Positions 26,457 to 34,871 of a stretch of DNA of 64,000 nt are shown here, one piece after another; position 1 is the stretch's first letter; each line of letters begins with the position of its first letter. The stretch spans positions 1 to 64,000 of the forward strand of contig RDOF01000011.1 in NCBI GenBank assembly GCA_011365025.1, written 5' to 3'. The translations under genes and the position numbers were made by a program. The notes under the pieces are model-generated. The model did no database searches and was not told the origin of the DNA. It worked only from the letters and a program-made list of their open reading frames with translations. This DNA is from Candidatus Thorarchaeota archaeon. GTDB lineage: Archaea > Asgardarchaeota > Thorarchaeia > Thorarchaeales > Thorarchaeaceae.

Positions 26457-27481
26457 TGGACGACAGCGTACCTTTGGTGCAAGTAAAGAACTTGAAGAAG
26501 TACTTCCCATTAACTGGCGGAGTTTTCCGCAAAGTACTTGGGTATGTTAGAGCAGTTGACGATATTACGTTCGACATTTACAAGGGTGAAACCCTTGGTC
26601 TTGTTGGGGAATCAGGTTGCGGGAAGACAACTACGGGTAGGACTCTACTGAGGCTCATCCCACCCACATCTGGCACCATGATCTTTGAGGGACAGGACAT
26701 CAGCGAACTGAAGTCGAAGGAAATGAGGTTCCTCCGACGTAATATGGGAATTGTATTTCAAGACCCAATGGCTTCACTTGACCCGCGGGTCACAGTCAAG
26801 AATGCAGTCGGTGAACCATTGCTTGTAAATGGTATTGCTCGAGGTTATGGGCTGAGGCAGAGAGTCATTGAACTACTTGAAAAAGTCGGCCTCAATGAAG
26901 ATCATCTCAACAGATTTCCACACGAGTTTAGCGGAGGGCAGAGACAGCGCATATGTATTGCCCGAGCTCTTGCGTTGAATCCTAAACTTGTCGTGATGGA
27001 CGAGCCTACATCTAGCACTGATGTGTCAGTCCAAGCGCAGACACTCAATCTCATGAAAGACCTACAGGAGGAATTCGATCTAACATACTTGTTTATCTCC
27101 CATAACTTGAGTGTTGTCAAGCACATGAGTGATAGAGTTGCTGTGATGTACTTGGGAAAAATATTGGAAATGACACCAGGCGATATATTCCAAGACGCAA
27201 TGCATCCTTACTCAGCGGCGCTTGTGTCAGCAGTTCCTGTACCGAATCCTGAATATCGGGGTCGAACTCAGATTCTAGCTGGCGAGGTACCGAGTCCAAT
27301 AAATCCTCCAACAGGATGCAGATTCCATCCCAGATGCAGATTTGCTAAGGCAGTTTGCAAGGAAGAAATTCCTGAACTACGTGATATGGGCGATGGTCAC
27401 CTGGTAGCTTGTCACTTCGCTGGAGAGTTGGATCTGGACTACAAGGAGCAGGTCGAAGCTCAGGAAGCTTCACTTGCTTGA
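26456..27481 (+). CDS. dppF: ABC transporter ATPase, DppF type
   Basis: 341 residues. Walker A G-E-S-G-C-G-K-T, Q-loop F-Q-D-P, signature F-S-G-G-Q, Walker B V-V-M-D-E-P and H-loop I-S-H-N are present. Note that the D-loop neighbourhood reads S-S-T-D-V-S, slightly off the usual S-A-L-D-V-S, and the residue after the H-loop histidine is Asn rather than Asp. The C-terminal oligopeptide tail with C-R-F-H-P-R-C and a later C is present. It pairs with DppD to power import. GTG start overlapping the stop of dppD, so translation is coupled. Two small membrane protein genes follow in the same direction. Confidence 0.92.
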   Translation: MDDSVPLVQVKNLKKYFPLTGGVFRKVLGYVRAVDDITFDIYKGETLGLVGESGCGKTTTGRTLLRLIPPTSGTMIFEGQDISELKSKEMRFLRRNMGIVFQDPMASLDPRVTVKNAVGEPLLVNGIARGYGLRQRVIELLEKVGLNEDHLNRFPHEFSGGQRQRICIARALALNPKLVVMDEPTSSTDVSVQAQTLNLMKDLQEEFDLTYLFISHNLSVVKHMSDRVAVMYLGKILEMTPGDIFQDAMHPYSAALVSAVPVPNPEYRGRTQILAGEVPSPINPPTGCRFHPRCRFAKAVCKEEIPELRDMGDGHLVACHFAGELDLDYKEQVEAQEASLA

Positions 27482-27514
27482 GTATGCTGAAACGAGCGAC
27501 TATGAAATGTAATT

Positions 27515-27751
27515 ATGAACTGGTTGGTCAATTGGCAAGAAGTGGATGTGAAACAAATGGAGGATGACGAGAAGCGGGAAGAGATCAACTGGTTTGAGTA
27601 CGGAGACCATGAAACCAGCAGGCATCCTCCTCTTGACAGAACAGACTATCTTGCGATTTTCATTGCATCTCTCCAGACCATCTTTCTTCCCTTCATTATC
27701 TTCGCTGTAGTTCTTGTATCTATAGGGATGCTCTTCGCCATCATGCCCTAA
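27515..27751 (+). CDS. Small single-helix membrane protein downstream of dppF
   Basis: 78 residues: an acidic, tryptophan-containing N-terminal half followed by one transmembrane helix at about 46-76 and almost no tail. The ATG lies 34 bases after dppF and the stop lies next to the next small gene, so it is probably in the transporter operon and could be a small accessory subunit. No ribosome binding site is evident. I do not recognise a family. Confidence 0.55.
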   Translation: MNWLVNWQEVDVKQMEDDEKREEINWFEYGDHETSRHPPLDRTDYLAIFIASLQTIFLPFIIFAVVLVSIGMLFAIMP

Positions 27752-27766
27752 TTGGAGTGGGAAGAG

Positions 27767-28105
27767 ATGTGGAAGTCCGAGACTCTGATGGGACTGGCCA
27801 TAGCTACCTTCGCAATATTCGTAATGGTTTTTGCAGGGCTTTTGGTATCTTTCATCATTCAAGCATCTGTGCTTGGGTACGTGGTAGGATTCCTCTCCTT
27901 CCTGGCGACCGGCATGTTCTTGATGTTAGGAGGTTGCTTGTTTGCAAGACAGCCACTTGATGACAATGCAAAATACAATGATGATGGAAGCCCCACTCCA
28001 TCTTGGCAAAGAGCCATTTTTGGCCTTCGACTAATCATTGCAAGTATCTTTCTCTTTTTGTATGGTTTGCTGCTCTCTTTCATCAGTCTTTTCCTCGGCA
28101 TTTAG
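27767..28105 (+). CDS. Small multi-pass membrane protein at the end of the dpp operon
   Basis: 112 residues from the ATG at 27767, which has GGAG nine bases upstream; a TTG at 27752 directly after the previous stop is also possible. Three hydrophobic segments are seen (about 8-32, 36-57 and 84-108), with a short polar loop N-A-K-Y-N-D-D-G-S between the second and third. Placement after dppBCDF and a one-helix protein suggests an accessory role in that transporter, but no family is recognised. Confidence 0.6.
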   Translation: MWKSETLMGLAIATFAIFVMVFAGLLVSFIIQASVLGYVVGFLSFLATGMFLMLGGCLFARQPLDDNAKYNDDGSPTPSWQRAIFGLRLIIASIFLFLYGLLLSFISLFLGI

Positions 28106-28243
28106 GAAGAAAGTATCGTGTCCTCCATTAAGTTAGTTCTATTTCGTTCCTTGCAGCATCAGCATGTGATTAACAAGTAGGAGGACTTCTGTGAAGAGCC
28201 TGTAACTCCATTCTGCCTATGTTTCAACTGAGGTATCATCTAT

Positions 28244-29011
28244 CTACGCTGTGATGTCATTTCTTCTCATCTTCACCATATTACCTATACGTTTGACCAG
28301 GAAATAGGTGACACCTGCAATGAGAGGGACACTGCTAATGAATAGAACCAGGGCGAGGGGGAAAGAAATGCTCGCCAACGGAAGAAACACCTGCTCAAGG
28401 AAAAAGGTGAGTAGGGTGGCCAATAGTAGGGCGACAAAGTCTGGGAGAATATCACCCCAAGGTGCAATAAGCAGCGACATTGCACCGATAACAAGAAGTG
28501 TTATCTCCCAGCGTCTGATTCGATTAGTGGATATTTTAGTATAGGCGAAGTCTCCCACGCTGAGTTCTGAGATGTCATGTTCATGAAGAAAAGAAAGAAG
28601 ATCATATGACACTTCCACATCACCTGGGCTTCGTACAATGAACACTGCCGCCACAATAGTCACCATGGATGCACCTACAAGAATGAAGCTCTGGAACATC
28701 ACAAATACAAGGAGAACTGGAAGCGATCCCATTACAATCCCAATTGCTATTGTTCCAAGAAACGTGTTTTCCCCAATAAAATCCCCCAGGGATCCCTCCC
28801 CCTTCGAGTAGTCTCCATGCACAATATTCTTCATTATCCACCTATGTGATGCGCATTGGGTGTACTTCTTGCGGCCGCTAATATCCACGGAGTCAACATC
28901 GAATTCTCTTTGGAAGCAAGCAACGAGAGCGTCGAATCCTCTGACTCTTTTCTCCCAGATGTAAGCCGTGACCAAGGCTAGTACTCCGAATAGTGCCAGA
29001 GCCATCGTCAT
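28244..29011 (-). CDS. Membrane protein, unknown function
   Basis: 255 residues from the ATG at 29011, seven bases after the stop of the upstream gene; the frame is open further upstream but that would overlap the neighbour by about 100 bases. One transmembrane helix at the N-terminus (MALALFGVLALVTAYIW), a soluble part (about 20-80), two helices at about 90-135, a soluble part with S-P-G-D-V-E-V-S-Y, and three helices near 175-245. Probably cotranscribed with the soluble protein upstream (29019-29885). No family recognised. Confidence 0.65.
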   Translation of the reverse strand: MTMALALFGVLALVTAYIWEKRVRGFDALVACFQREFDVDSVDISGRKKYTQCASHRWIMKNIVHGDYSKGEGSLGDFIGENTFLGTIAIGIVMGSLPVLLVFVMFQSFILVGASMVTIVAAVFIVRSPGDVEVSYDLLSFLHEHDISELSVGDFAYTKISTNRIRRWEITLLVIGAMSLLIAPWGDILPDFVALLLATLLTFFLEQVFLPLASISFPLALVLFISSVPLIAGVTYFLVKRIGNMVKMRRNDITA

Positions 29012-29018
29012 ATACACT

Positions 29019-29885
29019 CTACTCAGTGCCCCCCAACAACTTGTGAAGTGACCAAAACCAAATGTCACCCAGTAATGACGCAAAATAACTGCGCTCCTCA
29101 TCAAAGGTGGAAGCAATTAGGAGATGAACTTCTCCTTTCAGCTTCGCGGGTTTCCGTTTTTCTATTTCAAGCGTAACCTGTTCTCCAGGAATGGTCAGAT
29201 GAACTCCGTGATTGTGGAATTCCTTAGCTGGCGCCGAAAAATCATAATCGAGATTCTGCATGGGGAGCGGATGAATTCGTATACCTGAATTTGAGAGTTC
29301 AGCAGTGACTTCGATATGAAAGAATTGATAGTTTGGAATGAGCTTTCTGGTTTCTGGTATGCCAAACTTCCGGCTTGCTATCATGCTTTGCTCTATGAAT
29401 CCGCAGAAGTCGCCACCATCACCACTTATAGATATCCCCAAGGGCTCTGACTTGAAGACCATCTTACTGGATCCAGTCTTCCATCTTTTTACGGATTTGG
29501 GATTGGATGCTGATTCTTCTTTCTGATCCCAGTAGCAATAGGGGATGGTTGACATAGCCAGCATTTTGTCCTTGTCCCACTGTTTTTTTTCCATAATTTT
29601 CCACAAGGATTCATTAAACACATAGAGCGACATGATAACTGGCTGAATCTCAATTGCGCTTCTTTCCAAGAAGCCTGTCATTCCGTACTGAGCGGAAATC
29701 TGGTTTACCAAATCATCCATCTGCCTATGACTAAGAACAACACACTCCTCATTCCGAAACAGATTTTCTTGACTGGAAGAGAATTGAATATTCAGATCAT
29801 ACTTCTGAGTAATCTCTTCATATGTTGCTTCTGGCTTGCCAACTATCATCTGAGAACAAGATTGAACCGCTTCAGCTTCTCTCAA
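29019..29885 (-). CDS. Unrecognised soluble protein
   Basis: 288 residues from a TTG at 29885, or 276 from an ATG at 29849; neither has a clear ribosome binding site. The protein has no signal peptide or membrane segment, and its C-terminal half (about 140-270) looks beta-rich with a few aromatic residues. Two cysteines occur in D-F-C-G-F and P-Y-C-Y-W. It is followed after seven bases by a membrane protein gene on the same strand, so the two probably act together, and it is divergent from the second transcarbamylase-like gene. Function unknown. Confidence 0.6.
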   Translation of the reverse strand: MREAEAVQSCSQMIVGKPEATYEEITQKYDLNIQFSSSQENLFRNEECVVLSHRQMDDLVNQISAQYGMTGFLERSAIEIQPVIMSLYVFNESLWKIMEKKQWDKDKMLAMSTIPYCYWDQKEESASNPKSVKRWKTGSSKMVFKSEPLGISISGDGGDFCGFIEQSMIASRKFGIPETRKLIPNYQFFHIEVTAELSNSGIRIHPLPMQNLDYDFSAPAKEFHNHGVHLTIPGEQVTLEIEKRKPAKLKGEVHLLIASTFDEERSYFASLLGDIWFWSLHKLLGGTE

Positions 29886-29985
29886 AACCCTTTCGTTAAC
29901 GTCATAGCGGCTCCTGCGAAGCCCCGCACCAAACTCCCGATAGACCTAAAACTAAGTCTTATTCTCACCACTGGTCGTGATTACC

Positions 29986-31017
29986 ATGTCTAGTCTACAC
30001 GGGAAAGACCTTTTGTGCACGCAAGATTGGACAGTAGAGGAGCTTGAGAAAACTCTTGAGCTTGCTTTTGAAATGAAGGCAAATCGATATGACCATCCTT
30101 TGAACAATTGCCTTGATAGACGTACATTCTTCATGTTCTTTTACAATCCGTCTGTTCGAACAAGGCAGTCCTTTGAAGCTGCCGCCACCGAGCTTGGAGG
30201 GCATGCTCAGTTTCTTGAACCAAAATCAATGAGGCTCAAGTCCGCGAAGTCAGCCGGTGAAACTATTCAAGATGCTGCAGAAGTAATGAGCCGCTATGCA
30301 GTTGGAATAGGCATCAGAGTGCTCGAGACCGCCATTGACTATTATGGTCAAGGTCACGAAATGCTTGAGGAGTACGCGAAGTACTCAAGCATTCCAATAA
30401 TCAGCATGGCTCATGACCGTTTTCACCCATGCCAGGGATTAGCTGATGTAATGGGTTATCGAATGCACGGTGGAAAGAATCTCAAGGGCAAGAAGTTGGT
30501 TCAGATCTGGGGCAAGGGTGCGTTAGTGCGTTCTTGGTGCTCTGTTCAGGAAAGCATTCTAATTAATACGCGGCTAGGAATGGATGTCACTCTGGCCTAT
30601 CCTAAAGGCTACGACCTCGATCCTGAGGTCTACAAATGGTGCGAAGAGAATGCGGCCGAGTCAGGGGGCAACTTCGAGATCGTACATGACCAAGAGGAAG
30701 CATATCGCGACGCGGACTTTGTATATTCGCGAAATTGGATGACTGCTGGGTTTTATGGTGACATGGGCAGAATTGGGGTCGATGCTGCAAAAGCGAAAGA
30801 AATCGACATAGCAGCTAAACATGATGATTGGATGACCACTGCGGACTGGATGTCAACCACAAACAATGCTTACTTCACTCATTGTGGGCCAGTAGATCGA
30901 AATGCTGAGGTCACCGATGAAGTCTGCGACGGCTCCAGATCCATTGTATACGATGTGGCTGAAAATCGGCTTCACGTTCAGAAAGCAATTATGGCACTAA
31001 CAATGGGCAAGATGTAA
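29986..31017 (+). CDS. Knotted transcarbamylase homologue (AOTCase-like), second copy
   Basis: 343 residues from the ATG at 29986 (a GTG three codons earlier is also possible). The carbamoyl-phosphate loop reads S-V-R-T-R (56-60), H-P-C-Q-G is present near 144, and the second catalytic motif reads H-C-G-P-V-D-R-N where most members have H-C-L-P. The last residues A-E-N-R-L-H-V-Q-K-A-I-M-A-L-T-M match both N-acetylornithine carbamoyltransferases and the paralogue at 16308. The two copies differ in the region that reads out the substrate amine, so they probably have different substrates. A role in arginine or ureido-compound metabolism is likely but the direction is open. A strong hairpin follows. 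Confidence 0.85.
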   Translation: MSSLHGKDLLCTQDWTVEELEKTLELAFEMKANRYDHPLNNCLDRRTFFMFFYNPSVRTRQSFEAAATELGGHAQFLEPKSMRLKSAKSAGETIQDAAEVMSRYAVGIGIRVLETAIDYYGQGHEMLEEYAKYSSIPIISMAHDRFHPCQGLADVMGYRMHGGKNLKGKKLVQIWGKGALVRSWCSVQESILINTRLGMDVTLAYPKGYDLDPEVYKWCEENAAESGGNFEIVHDQEEAYRDADFVYSRNWMTAGFYGDMGRIGVDAAKAKEIDIAAKHDDWMTTADWMSTTNNAYFTHCGPVDRNAEVTDEVCDGSRSIVYDVAENRLHVQKAIMALTMGKM

Positions 31018-31041
31018 TCTGGGAACATGAAATGGTGGTGG

Positions 31042-31083
31042 GTGTACTGGAGGCGATTCAAAATGCCGCCTCCTACTGTACAC
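31042..31083 (+). terminator. Long hairpin after the second transcarbamylase-like gene
   Basis: GTGTAC (31042-31047) plus GGAGGCG (31049-31055) pair with CGCCTCC (31067-31073) plus GTACAC (31078-31083), giving 13 base pairs with a small internal bulge. It lies 25 bases after the stop. There is no T tract after it, so it may stabilise the 3' end rather than terminate. Confidence 0.45.
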
Positions 31084-31338
31084 CGCAGGAAGATCCAGTA
31101 CCTCAACATCCGAGTCCTTGAGTAGAAACCAGATGTTCAATCATCCATTGAGAATCCGAATCCATCCAAGAATTGAATTCGGATGAAGATGCCCAGACAT
31201 GCGCCAACGCTGCCTGAGTACCCGATACTACTCAGTTTTCCATACTCCAAGAAATATAAGGAATCTATTATCAGCGCATTTTTCCTCAGAATTGGGTAGC
31301 TTGAAAAGGAATAGACGAAACGAGGGCATGACCCTAAT
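31084..31338. other. Leader region of the GNAT gene
   Basis: About 255 bases with no convincing gene. It contains the inverted repeat ATCCGAAT (31154-31161) / ATTCGGAT (31177-31184). Nothing else stands out apart from AT-rich stretches that could hold the promoter. Confidence 0.35.
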
Positions 31339-32214
31339 ATGACCAGCGACTCCATTCTGAAACTCTCATCTGACAGAATTGTCGATTTAGTTAGAGTATA
31401 TAATTCAGGAAGGAGTAGGTGTCCCAATTTTATGCCTGTCACTGCACAGGAAATTAAAACAATGATTCAGAGCAATCTCCTGGCTCCGGAGCAAACCTTT
31501 CTGGCACTGGGAGGCCCTCGACCAATAGCGACTGCTCGATGGGGTTGGAGTGATGATGGATGGGCTTACATTACCGATCTCAGTTGTGTGCCAGGCTTGT
31601 GGTCTCCAGTTGAGATGCTTGTCGAGCATGTCTTGGTGACCGCGCGCGATGGTGGATTCGGAGAACTGAGAACCTGGGTACCGTCATGCTATCTCAAGTT
31701 GGCAGAAATCCTAACAGAATTCACATTTGAGCCTCGTAGGGTGCGCCTTCAAATGCAGTTGTCTTTGCCTGCAGATTTTGAAACAAATGGACAAAACTCC
31801 CAGAAAGCCCTTAGATGGAAGCCTGAGCTCAGAAACAGCAGTTATGAGCCCGGTCACAGGCTATTTCGTCCTTTGGAATTGTATGAAGCCAGAGACCACT
31901 CCGAATTGAATTGGGAACCAAGATGCTACATTAGGGGGAGCAGTGGGATCCCACTACTAATTGGATTTAGAGCAAAGAACGAGAGAACAAAGGGATGGAT
32001 TAGCCTAAACGAGGATATGAGTAAGCGGACTATGCCTTTCATTTCCTGCAAAATGGTTTCAGGAATTCTTGATTCGCTCTACCTAGACGGTGTCAGAGAG
32101 GTTGGTTGTGAGGTTGATGCCACGCGAGAGCTGCAGCCCGCCTTTGCAGATAATGGCTTTGAAAGCCTTCTGACCCTCTACGAGATGGAACTCACAATGG
32201 TCTACAATACCTAG
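31339..32214 (+). CDS. GNAT-fold acetyltransferase-like protein
   Basis: 291 residues. The first 150 residues follow a GNAT domain: P-V-T-A-Q-E-I at about 35, the strand pair P-I-A-T-A-R-W-G-W...A-Y-I-T-D-L-S-C-V-P-G-L, a helix H-V-L-V-T-A-R-D-G-G-F, and a final F-T-F-E-P-R-R strand as in the usual G-F-x-x-x-R ending. The acetyl-CoA pyrophosphate loop (Q/RxxGxG/A) is not clear, so catalysis is uncertain. The second half (160-290) resembles a second, weaker GNAT-like half ending D-N-G-F-E-S-L-L-T-L-Y-E-M-E. A tandem GNAT is therefore possible. No target can be named. Convergent with an orphan transporter ATPase. Confidence 0.6.
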   Translation: MTSDSILKLSSDRIVDLVRVYNSGRSRCPNFMPVTAQEIKTMIQSNLLAPEQTFLALGGPRPIATARWGWSDDGWAYITDLSCVPGLWSPVEMLVEHVLVTARDGGFGELRTWVPSCYLKLAEILTEFTFEPRRVRLQMQLSLPADFETNGQNSQKALRWKPELRNSSYEPGHRLFRPLELYEARDHSELNWEPRCYIRGSSGIPLLIGFRAKNERTKGWISLNEDMSKRTMPFISCKMVSGILDSLYLDGVREVGCEVDATRELQPAFADNGFESLLTLYEMELTMVYNT

Positions 32215-32249
32215 GGACCAAAACGGCCTTGCGGAGATGTACTAGGAAA

Positions 32250-32276
32250 GATGTATATACCTGCAAAATATACATC
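32250..32276. terminator. Inverted repeat between convergent genes
   Basis: GATGTATAT (32250-32258) and ATATACATC (32268-32276) are perfectly complementary with a nine-base spacer. It lies 36 bases after the GNAT gene and may act as a terminator or a protein-binding site. AT-rich and without an adjacent T tract. Confidence 0.35.
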
Positions 32277-32419
32277 AAGCCATCAGCCTATGGCCGGGAG
32301 AACAAGTAGAAAGTAGTAAGCTACTCAAACCTGAGTTGGATGCAGACTTTGAAGCTTACGCGAAACCTTGCACATTCAAGGACCCTGTGGTGCTTGGGCT
32401 AAGTGCAGGGTACCACCCC

Positions 32420-32443
32420 GTGAGCGTCGCTGATGGCGCTCAC
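32420..32443 (-). terminator. Hairpin directly after an orphan ATPase gene
   Basis: GTGAGCG (32420-32426) pairs with CGCTCAC (32437-32443) with a ten-base loop, starting seven bases after the ATPase stop codon on the minus strand. There is no T tract, so termination is only a possibility. The stretch 32277-32419 holds no other feature I can see. Confidence 0.35.
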
Positions 32444-32449
32444 ACTCTT

Positions 32450-33538
32450 TCATTCCTCAATCTCTCCCCATCGATGGCAGCGAACCCAATGACGCGCCTC
32501 CACTTCTCTGTAGTCGGGGACCTCAGTCTTGCAGATATCAATGCAGTAGTCACACCTGGGATGGAATGCACATCCTGAGGGAACATCTGCCATGTCCGGC
32601 GGTTCTCCTCTTACACCCCGTAATTTCGGTCTCTTGCCTCCCACCTTCATTTGCATCATAGCAATTGTTGGAAAGCTGCCCATCAGCCCCTTAGTGTAAG
32701 GGTGGCTTGGTTTGTGGAACATCTGAACTGCGTCCCCGTACTCGACAATTCGGCCTGCGTACATCACCGCCACTCTGTCAGAAATCTCAGCAATAACACC
32801 AGCGTCATGGCTAATCATAATGAGCGACACATCAAACTCATCTCTTATCATGCCAAGAACATCCATGATTTGCCGCTGAATGGTGACATCCAGTGCACTT
32901 GTTGGCTCATCGGCAACCACAAGGTACGGTCCTGAGATGAGTGCCATGGCAATCAGTATTCTCTGTGATTCGCCTCCTGAGAAAGAGCCCGGGTCAAGCA
33001 CGTATCGAAAACCGGCATCGGCAAGCTTGACAAGGCCAAGATATTGAAGCACCTTCTTCTTCAATTCCAGTAGCCTAACATCCTCATCATGAATCGTGAT
33101 TGGCTCGGCAGTCTGGTGCCCTACACTGTACTGCGGATTAAGTGCATGCCCAAGTCCTTGGGGAATCATACTAATCTCTTTACCGCGCACTTGGACGAGT
33201 TCGTCTTCAGGCAGTTTCGTTAAATCCCGTCCCCTGAATGTGACCTTTCCCTGAACACCAGGCCGTTCTATGGCTGGGATTTGCTCGCCTGCTTTGAACT
33301 GCTTCAACAATGTCGGGTCGTTTGAAGCGCCGGCTGAAAACCTAGCGACACGTTCGAAGAGCCCCATGATGGCCAGAGCAAGAGAGCTCTTTCCGCAACC
33401 ACTCTCGCCAAGTATGCCTACCGCTTCTCCCTCGCGCACCTCCAGCGATACGTCATCAACAGCACGAATAAGGCCCTTTGTTGTGGGATAGTATGCACGC
33501 AGATGCTCAACCTCGAGCAGGATGTCGCCTTTAGCCAT
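32450..33538 (-). CDS. Orphan Dpp/Opp-type ABC ATPase
   Basis: 362 residues from the ATG at 33538 (a GTG at 33565 would add nine). Walker A G-E-S-G-C-G-K-S, signature F-S-G-G-E, Walker B V-V-A-D-E-P and H-loop I-S-H-D are intact, and the oligopeptide-transporter C-terminal tail with C-A-F-H-P-R-C...C...C is present. After Walker A there is a family-specific insertion R-F-S-A-G-A-S-N-D-P... of about 45 residues, also found in the ATPase at 37761. No permease or binding protein lies beside it, so it must either serve a permease elsewhere or one of the two complete transporters in this window. Divergent from the DUF362 genes. Confidence 0.88.
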   Translation of the reverse strand: MAKGDILLEVEHLRAYYPTTKGLIRAVDDVSLEVREGEAVGILGESGCGKSSLALAIMGLFERVARFSAGASNDPTLLKQFKAGEQIPAIERPGVQGKVTFRGRDLTKLPEDELVQVRGKEISMIPQGLGHALNPQYSVGHQTAEPITIHDEDVRLLELKKKVLQYLGLVKLADAGFRYVLDPGSFSGGESQRILIAMALISGPYLVVADEPTSALDVTIQRQIMDVLGMIRDEFDVSLIMISHDAGVIAEISDRVAVMYAGRIVEYGDAVQMFHKPSHPYTKGLMGSFPTIAMMQMKVGGKRPKLRGVRGEPPDMADVPSGCAFHPRCDYCIDICKTEVPDYREVEARHWVRCHRWGEIEE

Positions 33539-33701
33539 CAGATTCACGCATTTTGGGTTTAGCACTTGAGTAATAAACAGTTTTGAATGAGCAGCGGTGA
33601 GTACAATTTCATTTCAAGGCAGCAACACCACTTGCTTCTAGTGCATAGGGGAAGGCAGGCTAACGCAAACCATTAAGTCAAGGCGTATATTCCTGCAACC
33701 T

Positions 33702-34823
33702 ATGTCGAAACCGAGAGTCTTCTTTAGTGATAGAGCTGCCAGCTCTGATTACAACATGCTGGATAAGCTGGAGCATGTATTTCGCAAGATGGGTTTGAAT
33801 AAATTAATCAAGAAAGATGAGAAAGTAATGATCAAAACCCACTTCGGTCTTTATGGAAATACAAACCACATCAGACCTGCATATGTTAGGAAGATGGTCG
33901 ATCTTGTGAGAGCAGCAGGAGGTTTTCCCTTTGTTGCAGATACAGCTTCCCTAGCATATGGCTCGGGTAGACCATATGGAGGTCGAACAACTGCTCCGGA
34001 ATATCTGATGCGAGCCGCTCTAAATGGTTTTACACAGGGCGTCCTTGGAGCCCCTATTGTGATCGCCGATGGGTATTGGGGCGTTGATACATATTCTGTT
34101 CCTATCGAGGGACAATACCTGAAATCTGTGCCAGTCGCTGGAGCCATTCTTGATTGTGACAAGGTGATTCTATTGTCCCATGCCAAGTTCCACCATATCG
34201 GAATAGCTGCGACATTGAAGAACATGGGGGTGGGTATGGTGGGGAAACAGGGAAAAGCCGCTGTTCACTGCCCTGACGGGCTCCAAGTCAATGCAGAAAA
34301 TTGCCTAGGAGCCGTATGCTCCAAATGCATCTCTGTGTGCCCTAAGAGGTGCATCGAGGTTTCAGACACGGTGAAAATAAACTTGGACATATGCGTAGCC
34401 TGTGGACATTGTGCTTCGGTTTGCAGGGCTACTAAAGCCAATGCAATTGCAATGCCCTGGTCCGGTGAGAATATGGCTCAACGAATTGTTGAGAACTCTC
34501 TCGGTGTGATGGAATCGGTAGGCTCTGAACGTTTCTTCTTCATCAATCTCGCAATTGATATATCGGACCATTGCGACTGCATATGTGTGGGCGCACCTCT
34601 GATGATGCATGATGTTGGAATCTTTGGTTCAAGAGACCCTGTTGCTGTGGACCATGCAACGCTTCAAGAAATGAAGAAACAGCCCCTGAATCCTGAATCA
34701 TCAGAAAGGGGCGCCTTTGAAGCGTTGGTGAAGAGATCCGAAGTTCTGTTTAACCATGCAGCCAAAATGGGAATTGGGTCAAGTGATTATGAACTTGTGA
34801 AACTGTCTAAGAAGCGACGATAG
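33702..34823 (+). CDS. DUF362 protein with two 4Fe-4S ferredoxin motifs
   Basis: 373 residues. The N-terminal and C-terminal parts belong to the DUF362 family (K-T-H-F-G, G-G-R-T-T-A-P-E-Y, D-C-D-K-V-I-L-L-S-H-A-K and the late G-S-R-D-P-V-A-V-D). Inserted near 205-250 is a bacterial-type ferredoxin domain: C-x4-C-x2-C-x3-C-P followed by C-x2-C-G-x-C-x3-C, with the spacing of two [4Fe-4S] clusters. These proteins are widespread in anaerobes and archaea and are thought to be iron-sulfur redox proteins, but no reaction is established. It stands next to a close paralogue in the same direction, 48 bases apart. Confidence 0.9.
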   Translation: MSKPRVFFSDRAASSDYNMLDKLEHVFRKMGLNKLIKKDEKVMIKTHFGLYGNTNHIRPAYVRKMVDLVRAAGGFPFVADTASLAYGSGRPYGGRTTAPEYLMRAALNGFTQGVLGAPIVIADGYWGVDTYSVPIEGQYLKSVPVAGAILDCDKVILLSHAKFHHIGIAATLKNMGVGMVGKQGKAAVHCPDGLQVNAENCLGAVCSKCISVCPKRCIEVSDTVKINLDICVACGHCASVCRATKANAIAMPWSGENMAQRIVENSLGVMESVGSERFFFINLAIDISDHCDCICVGAPLMMHDVGIFGSRDPVAVDHATLQEMKKQPLNPESSERGAFEALVKRSEVLFNHAAKMGIGSSDYELVKLSKKRR

Positions 34824-34871
34824 CTAAGCGTTATTTAGGGCTTGGTTTGCTGCTTACTAGGTTCGATATCA

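Noticed and set aside
26456..27481. DppF with Asn after the H-loop histidine as a second degenerate ATPase
   Set aside because: The histidine itself, Walker A, Walker B and F-S-G-G-Q are all intact, so loss of activity is not supported.
28244..29116. Longer start of the membrane protein, overlapping its neighbour by about 100 bases
   Set aside because: The added residues are not hydrophobic or conserved-looking, and an ATG at 29011 directly after the upstream stop begins the first transmembrane helix.
32336..32578. 80-codon plus-strand frame after the GNAT gene
   Set aside because: Its second half is antisense to the C-terminus of the orphan ATPase and it has no ribosome binding site.
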